Assembly (NCBI RefSeq): GCF_932276165.1
Contig: NC_064008.1
Location: forward strand, 6,515,001-6,579,000
Direction of reading: 5' to 3'
DNA: 64,000 nucleotides
Origin: Plutella xylostella
Lineage: Eukaryota > Arthropoda > Insecta > Lepidoptera > Plutellidae
The translations under genes were made by a program, and so were the position numbers. A model generated the notes under the pieces. It searched no databases, had not been told where the DNA came from, and worked only from the letters and a program-made list of their open reading frames with translations. Positions within the stretch are counted from its first letter, which is position 1, and the number at the start of each line of letters is the position of its first letter. Below are positions 23,018 to 34,230 of this stretch, piece after piece.

Positions 23018-23246
23018 TCCTACTTAATATTATAAATGCAAAAGTTTGTGAGTATGTGTGCATGTATGTATTTGTATGTATGTGTGTATGTTTGTTACTT
23101 CTTCAAGTGAAAACTGCTGTACCGATTTTAATGAAATTTGGAATGGAGTTCGCTGACACCCTGGATTAACACATAGGCTACTTTTTATCGAGGAATTCCC
23201 ACGTGAAAACTTGTTAAGGCGAAGCGAAGCTCGCGGGAACAGCTAG
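23018..23246 (+). mobile_element. Helitron-like short repeat (H copy 2)
   Basis: Starts TCCTACTTAATATTATAAATG and ends GAAGCTCGCGGGAACAGCTAG. It carries an internal TATG/TGTA microsatellite near 23045-23095. Confidence 0.65.
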
Positions 23247-24208
23247 TATTGAAATAAGTATTTGTTATTTTTGTATTAGTTCACTTTAGCAAGTAAATAT
23301 TTAGATTTATCGTTTTCTATGAAAACATTTAAAAAAAAATATTGCCCTGAAATGGATCCAATTTTTTTCCCTTTTCGGTAAAGAGCTTTTTTAGTAGCAT
23401 CACTGTCAGAATTCCGTCGGATTACTAATTACACATATTAAGTACAGTGTGAGCCCTTCGTCAACAAATCCGGATATTTTATACAGTTGGAATAACGTTA
23501 TCTAAATAAATATTTATTGGTTTCACTATAAGCCTTCCTATTAACACCTTCTAGCTTGAATAATGAGCTTTTTTGTGGATGGTAAGTTGTTTTTAAATAC
23601 AGAAATAGAGTAGGTAGTCACAGGCAAAATTTCAAGTATCAAAGTCAGTTTTGTTTCTACATCTACACATTTCTACATGAAAGATAGCTGCGCCCTCATT
23701 AAATTTCAGGACTTTATAGTTCAGCAGTAAGTACGATGCTTTCAAAATACAGTCGATGACTAGGATTAGGAAACCAACGGAAGTAATAAGTACTATTTAG
23801 TACTAATTTACTGTACTAATTGCTTCCATGAGGAAACACTAATTACATAAGAATATGAAACATCGCATTTTATCAGCCCTATCAATCCTCATAATAAACT
23901 CCCAAAGGCAACCCGATCCGATCTTGGATATTCGAAACGAACACTAACTAATCTAGGCAGAACCTAGAAAGCTATCAAATCTAGATACACCGACAGCGAG
24001 TTAGCAATAAGCCAGGTAATGCCCACGGGCCCGGCGTCTCGATGGCAAACTTTACTAGAGTGACACGATAAGCCGGATTGAACCCGACACGACCTACAAT
24101 GTTGACCCCATTTCTTTTAATAATTATCATCATCACGACCCATCACGACCCATCACGTCCCATCTGCTGGGACACGGGTCTTCTTGCAATGAAGGAAGGG
24201 TTTAAAGC

Positions 24209-25569
24209 CTATAGATTGGCAAGTTGCTTGGCGACCCTCCTTGCGGGGTGAAAGACGCGGAGGGGACGAGGTACCCAAGACGACAGCGGGTAGCGGAAGG
24301 GTAGCGGGGAAGGGCAACGCGTGCACTGCATGTCATTGTTACGGCAGTCTCGACCGCGCAGCCGAGGCGGCCACATGTCTTATAAAGTCTGTCATAATTT
24401 GAGTGCGACCCACATGAGATCATTGATCCTGAGACCATTAGTCTTAGGATGAGTGTTGAGGCCTTTTTAATATTATCATTATATTATTATTACATAGGTA
24501 TCTATAATTCGTCAACAAAATAACGTTAAAAACAACAAATCGTATAATGTCTCAATATAGGGGCTTCTTGTAGAACAGGGTACCGGATCAGTCATGCTTC
24601 GCGGCTAAAGGTTGGTACTGCGCAGTCAGATACGAAAAAGTAAATAACAAAGACGAAGAGTCCATATGACAGTGCGTCAGTTGTCAGTTCTTGTAACTAG
24701 GAAAGCAACCAAAATTTATGTGATTTAATGAAAGTAATTAATGAGCAAAACACAGAGAAAAATTACAAAATTGATGAAATTTTGAAAGAAAATGGTCATA
24801 CAGTGCTTTGCCTACCCCCATACCACCTGGAATTAAATCCTATTGAACTTGTGTGGCGGTACGTGAAAGGCGAGCTCGCAAGAACGTCGATTGAACTTAG
24901 ATAAAGAGATAAAAGACTTAGAGTTGCTTTTCTCTAATTATTCGCCTGAAAAGTGGAGAAATTGGTCACAATTGGTCGTCAGACCATGTCATAAAAAATT
25001 AAGACGAATATTATAAATCTGATAGAGTATTTGACGATGTATTGGACAGGTATGTTATTGTTTATTTATAATTTAATGTAAATTTAACATAAAATATTAT
25101 AGGTGTACACTGAACTAATATGACTGGCGTACTCTAGTACATTATACTTCAAAGTAGGTATAATGTTTTTTGGTTTTTGTCTTAGATTTATAATTGAAGT
25201 TAATGAAAACGATGATGAAGATGAGGATGACGACGACGATGAACAAGTTCAAACAGAGAGTGAACATGAAAGTGACATGGAAATTGATTTATAAAATAAA
25301 ACACTTTTACATAAATAAATTCAAATTGGTAGATATTCTGAAGGTAAACATCCAAATGTTAATGCTGTCAAACTATAAATTTTAAGCTAAATATGACATT
25401 TACGGGAACACTCATAGAACAAAATTTTACTTACGTCAGAAATAGTTACAAGCTATCGCGAGATTAATCCGGGCACACTTTTCTACGTGTGTAGCATGTC
25501 GTGCTACCTCGCCCCCGCCACTTCTTTCACCCCGCAAGGAGGGTCGCCAAGTAACTTGCCACATTATAG
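24209..25569 (+). mobile_element. DNA transposon with about 37-bp near-perfect inverted ends
   Basis: Left end CTATAGATTGGCAAGTTGCT and reversed right end CTATAATGTGGCAAGTTACT continue in step through GGCGACCCTCCTTGCGGGGTGAAAG. It holds a DDE transposase fragment on the plus strand. An inverted relative is at 14689-15882. Confidence 0.7.
24729..25272 (+). pseudogene. DDE-type transposase fragment (Tc1/mariner-like fold)
   Basis: Reads VLCLPPYHLELNPIELVW, the segment around the third catalytic acid (E of NPIE) in IS630/Tc1-type transposases, then stops and frameshifts after SIELR. A very acidic tail follows (DDEDEDDDDDDEQVQTESEH, about 25205-25265). The first two catalytic Asp regions are missing, so it is inactive. 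Confidence 0.7.
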
Positions 25570-26049
25570 TTATTTGGTGGAGCCATTTCTTTTAAATACT
25601 TGTAAATACTAGTGAGAAAATGACCAAATTACTCGTAAAAGGAAAATGCTTAAGGGCCCGTACAGGGTGACGTGCCGCGCCAATTTTGGGTTTTCAATGC
25701 TCTTCACACAGCACACGCAGTGACACGCACACATGTAAGTTTGCACAGTGGGTCGATAAACTTTTACTCGCCAACTTTATTGACAATTATGTTTAAGTAC
25801 ATTTTAGGTGATTTTAGGGTAAGTAGGTAAGCATAATTCTTACTTACACTGGTAGGCACCAGGAAAGAGTAGAAATTAATAGGGGTGCCACTTTACTCTA
25901 TACTCGGAACCCGATTAGCTTTCTCAAACAAATGTGGTATTTACTTGTAGAAAGGTAACTACAAGTATTAAAGTGTAGATAATAAGTTTCGGGCATCCTC
26001 CAGCCAACTGAACCCCGACGACAAAGCAAAGTAAATACATAGTGTCGCA

Positions 26050-26180
26050 AAAGGGCTATACTAAGCCAAAAGGGGATGACTCAAGGGGTCATTCTGAACA
26101 ACTTTTGTTCTAAGAGATTTGCAAATTCGCGAAAAAAAATCATTTTCCATGGTAAAAAGTCACATGTCCAACAAAGTTTC
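26050..26180. repeat. CTAAGCC...GGTCATTCTGAACAAC repeat
   Basis: Matches 34567-34690 (TCAAGGGGTCATTCTGAACA in both) and resembles the arms of the palindromic MITEs at 45843 and 54837. Confidence 0.55.
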
Positions 26181-26404
26181 TAAAAAAATTCAAAATTCAA
26201 AATACAAAATATTTTATTTCGTAAACTTACATACTAGTTACAATAGTTGATGGGGTATCCTTTTAAGTATAAAGTACCTGTGCCAGGATACCCCGCTCTT
26301 CCATATACTAAGTACATTTTAAACAGTTTCTATGAAAAAGGTTTTTTTTTGTTAATTTCCAAAACTCGAAGAGCAAAAGTTCAGAATGACCCCCTGTCTT
26401 AATC

Positions 26405-27037
26405 CTTTTTACCCGACTGCCGAAGGAGGAGGGTAATGTTTTTTGATTGTATGTATGTATGTTTGTCTGTTTCTTTGTTCCCTCCTGTAGCCTAAACGGC
26501 TTGATAGATTTTGATGTATGAGGTATTGTTAGAAGCGTATTGATGGCGCGATGGTTAAAGGCTATGTGAGGTTCCATTAAAATGTACATAGCGCCCTCTA
26601 GAGGACATAACGTGATGATCGAAAAAATAATAATTCAACTTTGCCGTGTAAGGTATCAAATGAAAGGGCTTGATTTTCACATTACAAAAATATGCATATT
26701 GAAGGTATTTAAATAACAACACCAAAATTATTGAAATTAAAAATGATCATGAACTACTGACGTAAAATTTCATAAAATAAAAACAAAAAAAAGTTACAAA
26801 TAAAAAAATACAATTATAAACAAACGAAAAACCCGACTGTACGCTAAAAACATGAAAACAAGTCCCAATGTTAATGGAAAGTATCGCAGGCGGGGACCAA
26901 CTTGACCGCCACTCAAGGCCGTTTTCTAAGTAACATTCAGCTAAATGGTGAACCCTCTGCTGATCCCCACCTACGATACTTTCCATTAACATTGGGACTT
27001 GTTTTCATCTTTTTAGCGTGCAGTCGGGTTTTTTGTT
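26405..27037. mobile_element. R2-R1 repeat block, copy 1
   Basis: Starts ACCCGACTGCCGAAGGAGG and ends with the R1 palindrome (26824-27037), whose arms run from CCCGACTGTACGCTAAAAA to AGCGTGCAGTCGGG. An inverted counterpart occupies 34782-35432. Both ends carry the CCCGACTGC sequence, so the block may be a mobile element. No coding sequence. Confidence 0.6.
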
Positions 27038-29198
27038 TGTTTATAATTTGTTTAGTACTATATACCGCTTTTTCAATACCTGTAAGTACATTTTTTGGTA
27101 GCAGCATAATATTTTTACTTAATTTTAGGGTTTCGAACGTCAAAAGAAAAAAAGCAACCGTTATAGGATCTCTTTGTTGTCCGTCTGTCTGACTGACTGT
27201 CTGTCACCGCCCTTTTTCTCAGAAACGGGTAAAGATATCAAGCTGATATTTCGCATAGATGGGGAGTTCCCCAAAAAAAATATTATGGTACTCCCTGTCC
27301 CACACAAGTAAATTGGGGTTTCCAGTTATTTTGATGTGTATCCTTTTTTTTCTTTGTTGTATTGTATAAGTATATGTTTCTTTTCTTTAAATCTGTATTT
27401 TTTTTGTTGTTGCTGTCTATGTGTCGAATAAATGTATCTTTATCTTCAAATCACGCCATCTATCGTTTGTTTTTTTGTGGCTACTGTCTATAGAAGAAAT
27501 TCCGTCATTGACAATTTTACGTTACGAATTTATTTTTATTTTTACATTTTCGCGGAGAACCAACAGCATTTTGTTAAAATAAATATAATAATAAAAAATA
27601 TAAATAATTATTACTTATGAACACATAACAACTTGATGCCATTAACAGAATGAACTTAGTAAACCCAGTAAACCTAACACATCCAGAGGAAAAATAAAAT
27701 CTCTTTCTCTCTCTCTGAAAAACATACTTAATAGCCCAAACTCGATGCTTTTAGCTATTAAATCTTTGAAATAAAATTCAGTCACCTCCGTGTTACTGCC
27801 CTCATCAGATCCTCACGAGACCATGCCTCTCATGGTGAGACTGTGTTTTTGAATCCTAACCTAATCTTCCTACGTATTGTCATCACTTAGATCCATTCAC
27901 TATATTCCTGCTCCTCATCCCAGGGCCGTGGGGACCGGAGGCACGTCAGCTTTTTAAAGACATCAGCAGCAGACTAATAGAAGTCTCAAGGGACCCTAGG
28001 GCTGGCACTTACCTATCACAAAGGCTAAGCATCGCTATATAGCGGGGTAACGCGGCCAGCGTCTTGGGTACCCTACCCGACAGTGGCAGCGATCTGGCCA
28101 GCATCTTCTTTTTAGTTTAATTTTAATTTTATATTAGTTAGTTTTAGTTAGGCATTAATAATTATAATTTAATCAAGAAGTAGGTACCATGGACTTAACT
28201 AATAAAAAACATTATCATTTAATTTATTGAATATAGTATAAGAATTATGCGTCCTCAATTTCAAATCAAATTATGTTGGTGTCATAAAAGTTGAAAAAGT
28301 GCAATGACAACCAATGTGCAGTGATTTTGTGTCTGTACACAATTAGATCGCGAGCTGTCAGTGCCGCCTAAACCGACGTGACCCTTCTTTGGAGGCCACC
28401 GGCCGACTGAGTCAAACGTCGCTTGTGTTTATGATTTTATAACACAGAAAGCCACCATAGATATTTGTATGAAGATTTGAGGGAAAAAAATTGCTCAAGT
28501 TTGGGATTAATTTACACAAAATAGGTGAGTGTTTATTAAAAAACAAGGTATTTAGCGCCTAGTCCAAGCATTTATCTTTATAATTTGATAAGAATCATAT
28601 GAAAATTCTTGATAATTACGACACAGTTGTTACAATACGGGAGTGTGATTTACTGGTTTTTCGTAATTAATTTACAGTTATCCATAAGCATTTACTTAAA
28701 TTCGAATGATTCAGCACCTAGCTAGACTCTTCGGCTACCTGTGTGATTTTTTTCAAGGCTGTAGAGCATCATTTACTACATAATTCTATGACAATGCCAA
28801 CCCTCGATTGCCTATTGCAGACCCTTAATGATGCCGTCTGCAATATTGAAGTCACAACAGCACATCAGAATATTACAAACCAGAAAACGTAAATGTTGTG
28901 TTCAAATTTTAATTATAAATGTATAAAAAATTGGGGCTATTTTAAGTTAATTTATTTTGTAAGAGGAACTTTTTGGCATCATCCGTAGATTTAACGATAG
29001 AAGCGATGTCTTTCAGAAAACTCCATTCAACCAGGTATCACTTATACAACAAAACCTCGTCTAGTCCACCGTCTAATACTAGGTACTACCACCCTTGTTA
29101 CTATTTTCTAATTTTACAACACCCTATATGTAAAAAAGAGATACAGGGAACAACTCCGTGGTTGAACGAGAATCAAAGTGGAATCAATACCAACTCAT

Positions 29199-29726
29199 TA
29201 GCCGGATCCACACCGGACGATCCAAAGCGCTCAGATCGCGCGCGGCATGGAGCGCGCTCCACGGAGCGTGAAGTGTAGAAGACGTGCCGCGCGCGATCCA
29301 TGTGCGCGGTCTGGACGGTTCGGTGATAATTCACAATGTATCCGTTTAATTTCCCTATATACTTAGGGAGAATTAGCTTCAGCTCCATCATCAATTAACT
29401 CTTTGTAAAGTCGAATCCCATATTCCAACCGGTTTTTAAAAATTGTTTCAACCGAATACTGTCTTTTTCGTTTCCGTAATTTTTTCCATAAATATACAAG
29501 TAAAATGTAGCTTGCAGCTGCTACGGCTATTCGTCGCCGTCGTTGCACGTGTGACTCCATAGTCAGACAAAATTCAACTGATTCAGTATGGATCGGCAGG
29601 AGCGCGTTGGAGCAGCCAGTCTGGATCGACCGAGAACGATCCACGCTCCACGCATCACGATCTTGGATCGTGGATCGCGCGATCGCCGATCCATTTTGGA
29701 TCGTCCGGTGTGGATCCGGCCATTGA
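29199..29726 (-). mobile_element. Harbinger-like non-autonomous element
   Basis: Inverted ends GCCGGATCCACACCGGACGA at both sides. On the minus strand a short frame includes RKRKRQYSVETIFKNRLEYG then YKELIDD, resembling the N-terminal leader of PIF/Harbinger transposases, then ends. The catalytic domain is absent. Confidence 0.6.
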
Positions 29727-30785
29727 CAGCAGAATGACACTCCAACTGTGGCGGTCCCGAGTTATCATTCAGACTTTATATCTTTGCTTTGCTTCGAGGG
29801 AATAGCTAATGAATTTTGCCACAATGATGTGATGAATCATCAAGCCGTAGATTCATTTCCTTTCAGCATCATCTATCAGCCAATCATCGCCCCGTTTGTC
29901 TTCGGCTTCCCTTATTTGTTAAGGCCCGCAAATTTAACCTTGTTTTCTATACAAATACTAGTTATGAAAAACTAAAATTTTGTTTATTTTGGTAAAAAAA
30001 AGTATTATTAACAGGTACGGAACTCTTCTTGCACAAGTCGACATACACATTATGGGCTAGGCCGGTTTTTTTCAGTCACCATTATAATTATTAACCTCAG
30101 AATAATAACGGTTTTTATAATATTCATTCAGCCTGTTTGGTTTTTGTAAATGGTCCTTTAGAGGACATACCTACATAAAAGAAAAATACTTTACTGACAA
30201 TCTGACTTGTCTGACACTGAATCCCTCCAGAATGACATATTATTGACTATTTTACTTTTCGTTTTGTATTTTAGATTATTTTATTTATTTATTTATGTTA
30301 TCTAGTAATTTAATAGGTATAAACTTGGATTTACTATTTATATTGGATATCACACAATCACGGATGCAAGAACATGGATACAGATGCATTTCCTTATCGT
30401 ATTATCGGAGTATAAAAGGAAAAAGAAGGCTTCATAACGAGGTAACCATTAGTAGAGAACCAGAAAAGGGATACATATTCAATAACCAGTTTAGATTTAT
30501 CACAGAGTCTCTCCGGTCTGGTCTTATGATATAGTATATACAAGGCTAGAGGTGATGGAAGTAATTGAATCTGCTGAATGACGTTCTGGCTTCATATTAA
30601 CATGGATACAAATATAATCCACGTTGCACATTCTAAGCCTAAGAAAGTAAATCAATAATAATAGTTTCCATTTGAATAGTTGCCAGCAAGAGAAGTTTCT
30701 AGCCTAGTGTTTGTCACCTAGCCGCTAAAAAGGAGCTTCCATCATTATAATATACACTGTTAATCATTATCGTTGTATTTTTCAG

Positions 30786-30825
30786 ATTTGAACATCTTTA
30801 ACCGGATTTTATCTACACGAGCAAA
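30786..30825 (+). other. Probable end of 5' UTR of paralogue B
   Basis: Follows the acceptor GTATTTTTCAG at 30785 and runs 40 bp to the ATG, which has AAAATGG context. Confidence 0.5.
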
Positions 30826-33800
30826 ATGGATGAACTAAAGAAAACAACCGATGAGGAAGATTCAAAAAAATGGTGGGCAGGTAGATCTTCCAAAGCAACA
30901 CACAAATGTGGAATAAAATTTAAACCACAACCAATTTCTAAAATATCGGTCCTTGACACTTTGATGTTAAAAAGAAAGCACAGAAACCCACCCAATTATG
31001 AATTAACAAAGAAAAATAAAGTGAGAGGTATAAATGTGGCAACATTAAACAATAAACGAAATATACCATCACTAAGTAATATCATTGGTAATTCTGGAAA
31101 AACTTCAAAACTTCTTAATAGAGATAGGCTACTTTATGAAATCAAAGAACGCAATTTTGGAAGTAAATTATTTAAAAGTAACCAAGAAAAAAGATATGGC
31201 CACAATAACAAAGAGTCACATGAAAACATTTATGAAAAATACAAGAAACAATCTATACGTGAAGAAAGAAAGGTATTAAGAAAAGATTCAAGCAAAATCA
31301 ACAAACAAAAGATAATATTTCAATGCCCAAGCAAAGCCAAGTTTCCTAAAACATTATCTAATCATTTCTATAAAAAATACTACACCTACAGAAGTACTAC
31401 TGCGCCAACAAAAATGGATACAAACCAAAATAAACCAGCTAACATAAAGTCTAACAAAATGTTTGCTAAACAATCAGAATATCTAAACGAGTCGTATGAA
31501 TCCACTTCTTCACACAAGTGCTTTAAAAATAAAAGTAAAGACAGAGATAAATTAAAATATTCAAAGATTTTTTCAAACTCGGCTATACGACAATTTTATG
31601 CTTTTGGAAAGTTGAGGAAGGACATGGATAAGAAAATAGAAAAACCAAAGAGATCTTCCAAACTACTCTTAGGAAGTGCAAGTTCTTATATGACAAAAAG
31701 TTTGCGTGATGACTATTCTGTAAAGACTGAAAAACATCTGAAATCTATTGACATCGTCTCTAAATGGAAAACATTACAAGAACAGCAGTCTTTAGAATCA
31801 AATTCTAAAGTAAAGTTGGCAAGGGCCAGTAATCGTATACTGCCTACTACATACAAAATGTGTTCTAACTCAACACAAAGTAAATATTTCCCAAAGAGGT
31901 CAAACAAACAATCAGCATCACTTAAAAGGTTAGTGAAAATTCCAGCAACGACTGTGATGAAAGTAGAAGTAAAAAAAACTCACCCAGAAAATGTGGATTG
32001 TGTTTGTTGCACATGCCCATCTCGGCACTACCCACCAGAAAAGGGTGATGGTACTGCGGCAGAAACCGCCACTGAAATGGATGGTGACAACCTAAATATA
32101 ACTAAGAAATCGGTATGTGTCGATACGAAGAGGAGACATAAAAAAGGCGTTAAAGACACGTCAGCTACTACTGCAGATGGTCCTCCAGCAACAAAATCTA
32201 CGGGAGCTGGACCAGCACCACCACAAGCAATGAAATCTGCTTTCCATCTAAAAAAGTATAAAAGAGATGAACTGAGAAAAAAGAAAATAAAATTTGAAAA
32301 GACACCTCCAACTTTAAAAGAAATTAAAAACATGACGGAACAACAAATCAAAATTAAGTTTAAAGCCCCTTATATAGAGCGTGAAGAGGCACCAGAGGCT
32401 GATGCTGAAGAGTTTCGTCGATCAGTGAGGGATAAAAAAAAACTGAGTGAACTTTACCCTTGGCTGGAAAATCCAACCGTGACGACATCAGAGGCATGCG
32501 CCCACGTTTGCTGTAGATGCCCTGATCCATATGAAGGTATGACAAAAATGGGAGCTTATCCAGAACCGGGGGTTCCATTTGGAGGTGGATGGGGATCCTA
32601 TGGGTTTGGAGCTGGGGCACCGGGAGAGCCAGGTGCACCGGGAGCTGAAAGACCACAGATAGCACCACAAGAATTGCCAACAAAAGGAGCATATGCACCA
32701 GGCGGTATGTATGGACCACCATTATCATATGGAGCCAAAGGAAAGTTCCCACCGGCGGGAGATTGGCAAACGCAAATGGGAGCAAAAGCACTGCCGGCGG
32801 GTTGGCCTCCACCGGGCTGGGTGCCGCCAGGGTGGGTCCCGCCTCCAGGACAAACCCCACCGCCGTGGAGAGCCCCCCCGGGATGGAAACCTCCAATGGG
32901 GTGGACACCACCACCTGGATCTAGGCCACCTGAGGGATGGGAAAAACCCAAAGATTGGCCTCCAATAGACGGATCAATACCAAAACCTCCAACTATTGGA
33001 CGAATACCACCAGATGGTTGGGTGCCACCCGGATGGAAACCTCCGCCAGATCAAAAAGTTGTGAAATGGGATCCGCCTGAGAATTGGGTACCTCCTCCTG
33101 GTTGGACACCGCCTCCAGGATCGACACCACCGAAGGAATTCATGCCTCCAGAAGGGTGGGTTCCTCCTGGGTGGAAATCACCACCAGGAATAAAAGTGCC
33201 TGTAGAATGGACGCCACCTCCTAATTGGATACCACCGCCTGGTTGGACGCCGCCAAAGGGTGCTATACCACCCCCGGGATACCTACCACCAGCGGGAAGT
33301 AAGCCACCTCCGGAGTTCTATCCCCCCGAGGGCTGGGTGCCTCCTGGTTGGAAACCTTCACCGGCATACAACCCTCCTCCAAAATGGCTGCCACCACCAA
33401 TGTGGCTACCACCACCAGACTGGAAGCCACCACCTGGAAGCCTGCCACCGAAGAAATGGATGCCACCGAAAAAATGGGTCCCGCCTGGTTGGACACCAAG
33501 GCCGGGCATGAAAGTAAAACAATGGAATCCTCCACCACTATGGTTTCCACCAAATCGATGGAAACCCCCAGCAGGAGCGAAACCTCCGCCGGTCACTGTA
33601 ATACCTCCGCTATGGGAGCCACCAGAGAAATACCAACCACCAGTAGATTACTTGCAACCTGCTCCCAAAGGGTTTTACTACGATGACGACGATAAGCTGA
33701 AGAAAACTGCCAAGTTTGATAGGCAAGTGAAGAAACAGGCAAAGATTGAAAAAAAAGAAGAAAGGGAAAGAATAATGAAGTTAAAAGAGCAAGGCCACGA

Positions 33801-34230
33801 CTATGTTCTCACGTTAGACGCAGCTACTGGCAAATTTGTTTTAGAACAAAAAATACCTGATCCACCGCCAGTTTGTACTCACGAAAAGTGTATTTGTCAA
33901 CCTTACACGGAGGAAGAGCTACAGAAAATGATGGGCGAGAATATTTGTGAAGAGAACCTTTGCACTTGTCCGACGCAATACAAAAAAGATGCTTACGCTG
34001 ATAATGTGAGAATAAAGGAAATGGAATTAGCAGCTAAGGAGGCTTGGATCAGATATATGGAGATGAGAAGAGCAAGGTTGGCTAAAATATTGGCAGCCCT
34101 AGAACCAATCAGGAGGAAAGAACTGGCCGAAGCACTGAAAGCACAAATAATGGCAAGAAGGAAAAAGGCTATTATTTGCAAGTGTCCCTTAGAGATGACC
34201 GTCGACGAAATCTTGAAGTCATATAATTCT
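30826..34230 (+). CDS. Paralogue B exon 1: Lys-rich, Cys-cluster, Trp/Pro-repeat region
   Basis: 1135 codons to the donor GTAAGT at 34231. Same part order as in paralogue A: basic leader (1-385) sharing only scattered blocks such as YELTKKNK; CVCCTCPS (about 392); AHVCCRCPDPY (about 560); a short collagen-like run (APGEPGAPG, about 598); Trp/Pro repeats (about 660-940); basic helix; CTHEKCICQPY (about 1018), NLCTCPTQY (about 1043), helical EMELAAKEAWIRYMEMRR, and CKCPLEMTVDEI (about 1117). The Trp/Pro part shows four loose super-repeats of 45-58 residues, each opening near GWVPPGWKP or KWVPPGWTP. No membrane segment. If unspliced the frame would stop at 34278. Confidence 0.92.

Larger units (their letters stand above)
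20675..30785. other. Intergenic region between divergent paralogues
   Basis: Must contain both promoters if the 5' UTR introns are real. I recognise only repeats, listed separately. The stretches 20700-21140, 25570-26040, 27266-29198 and 29727-30780 show no gene. A candidate donor ATAG|GTGAGT at 28523-28528 could end an untranslated exon of paralogue B, but nothing confirms it. Confidence 0.5.
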
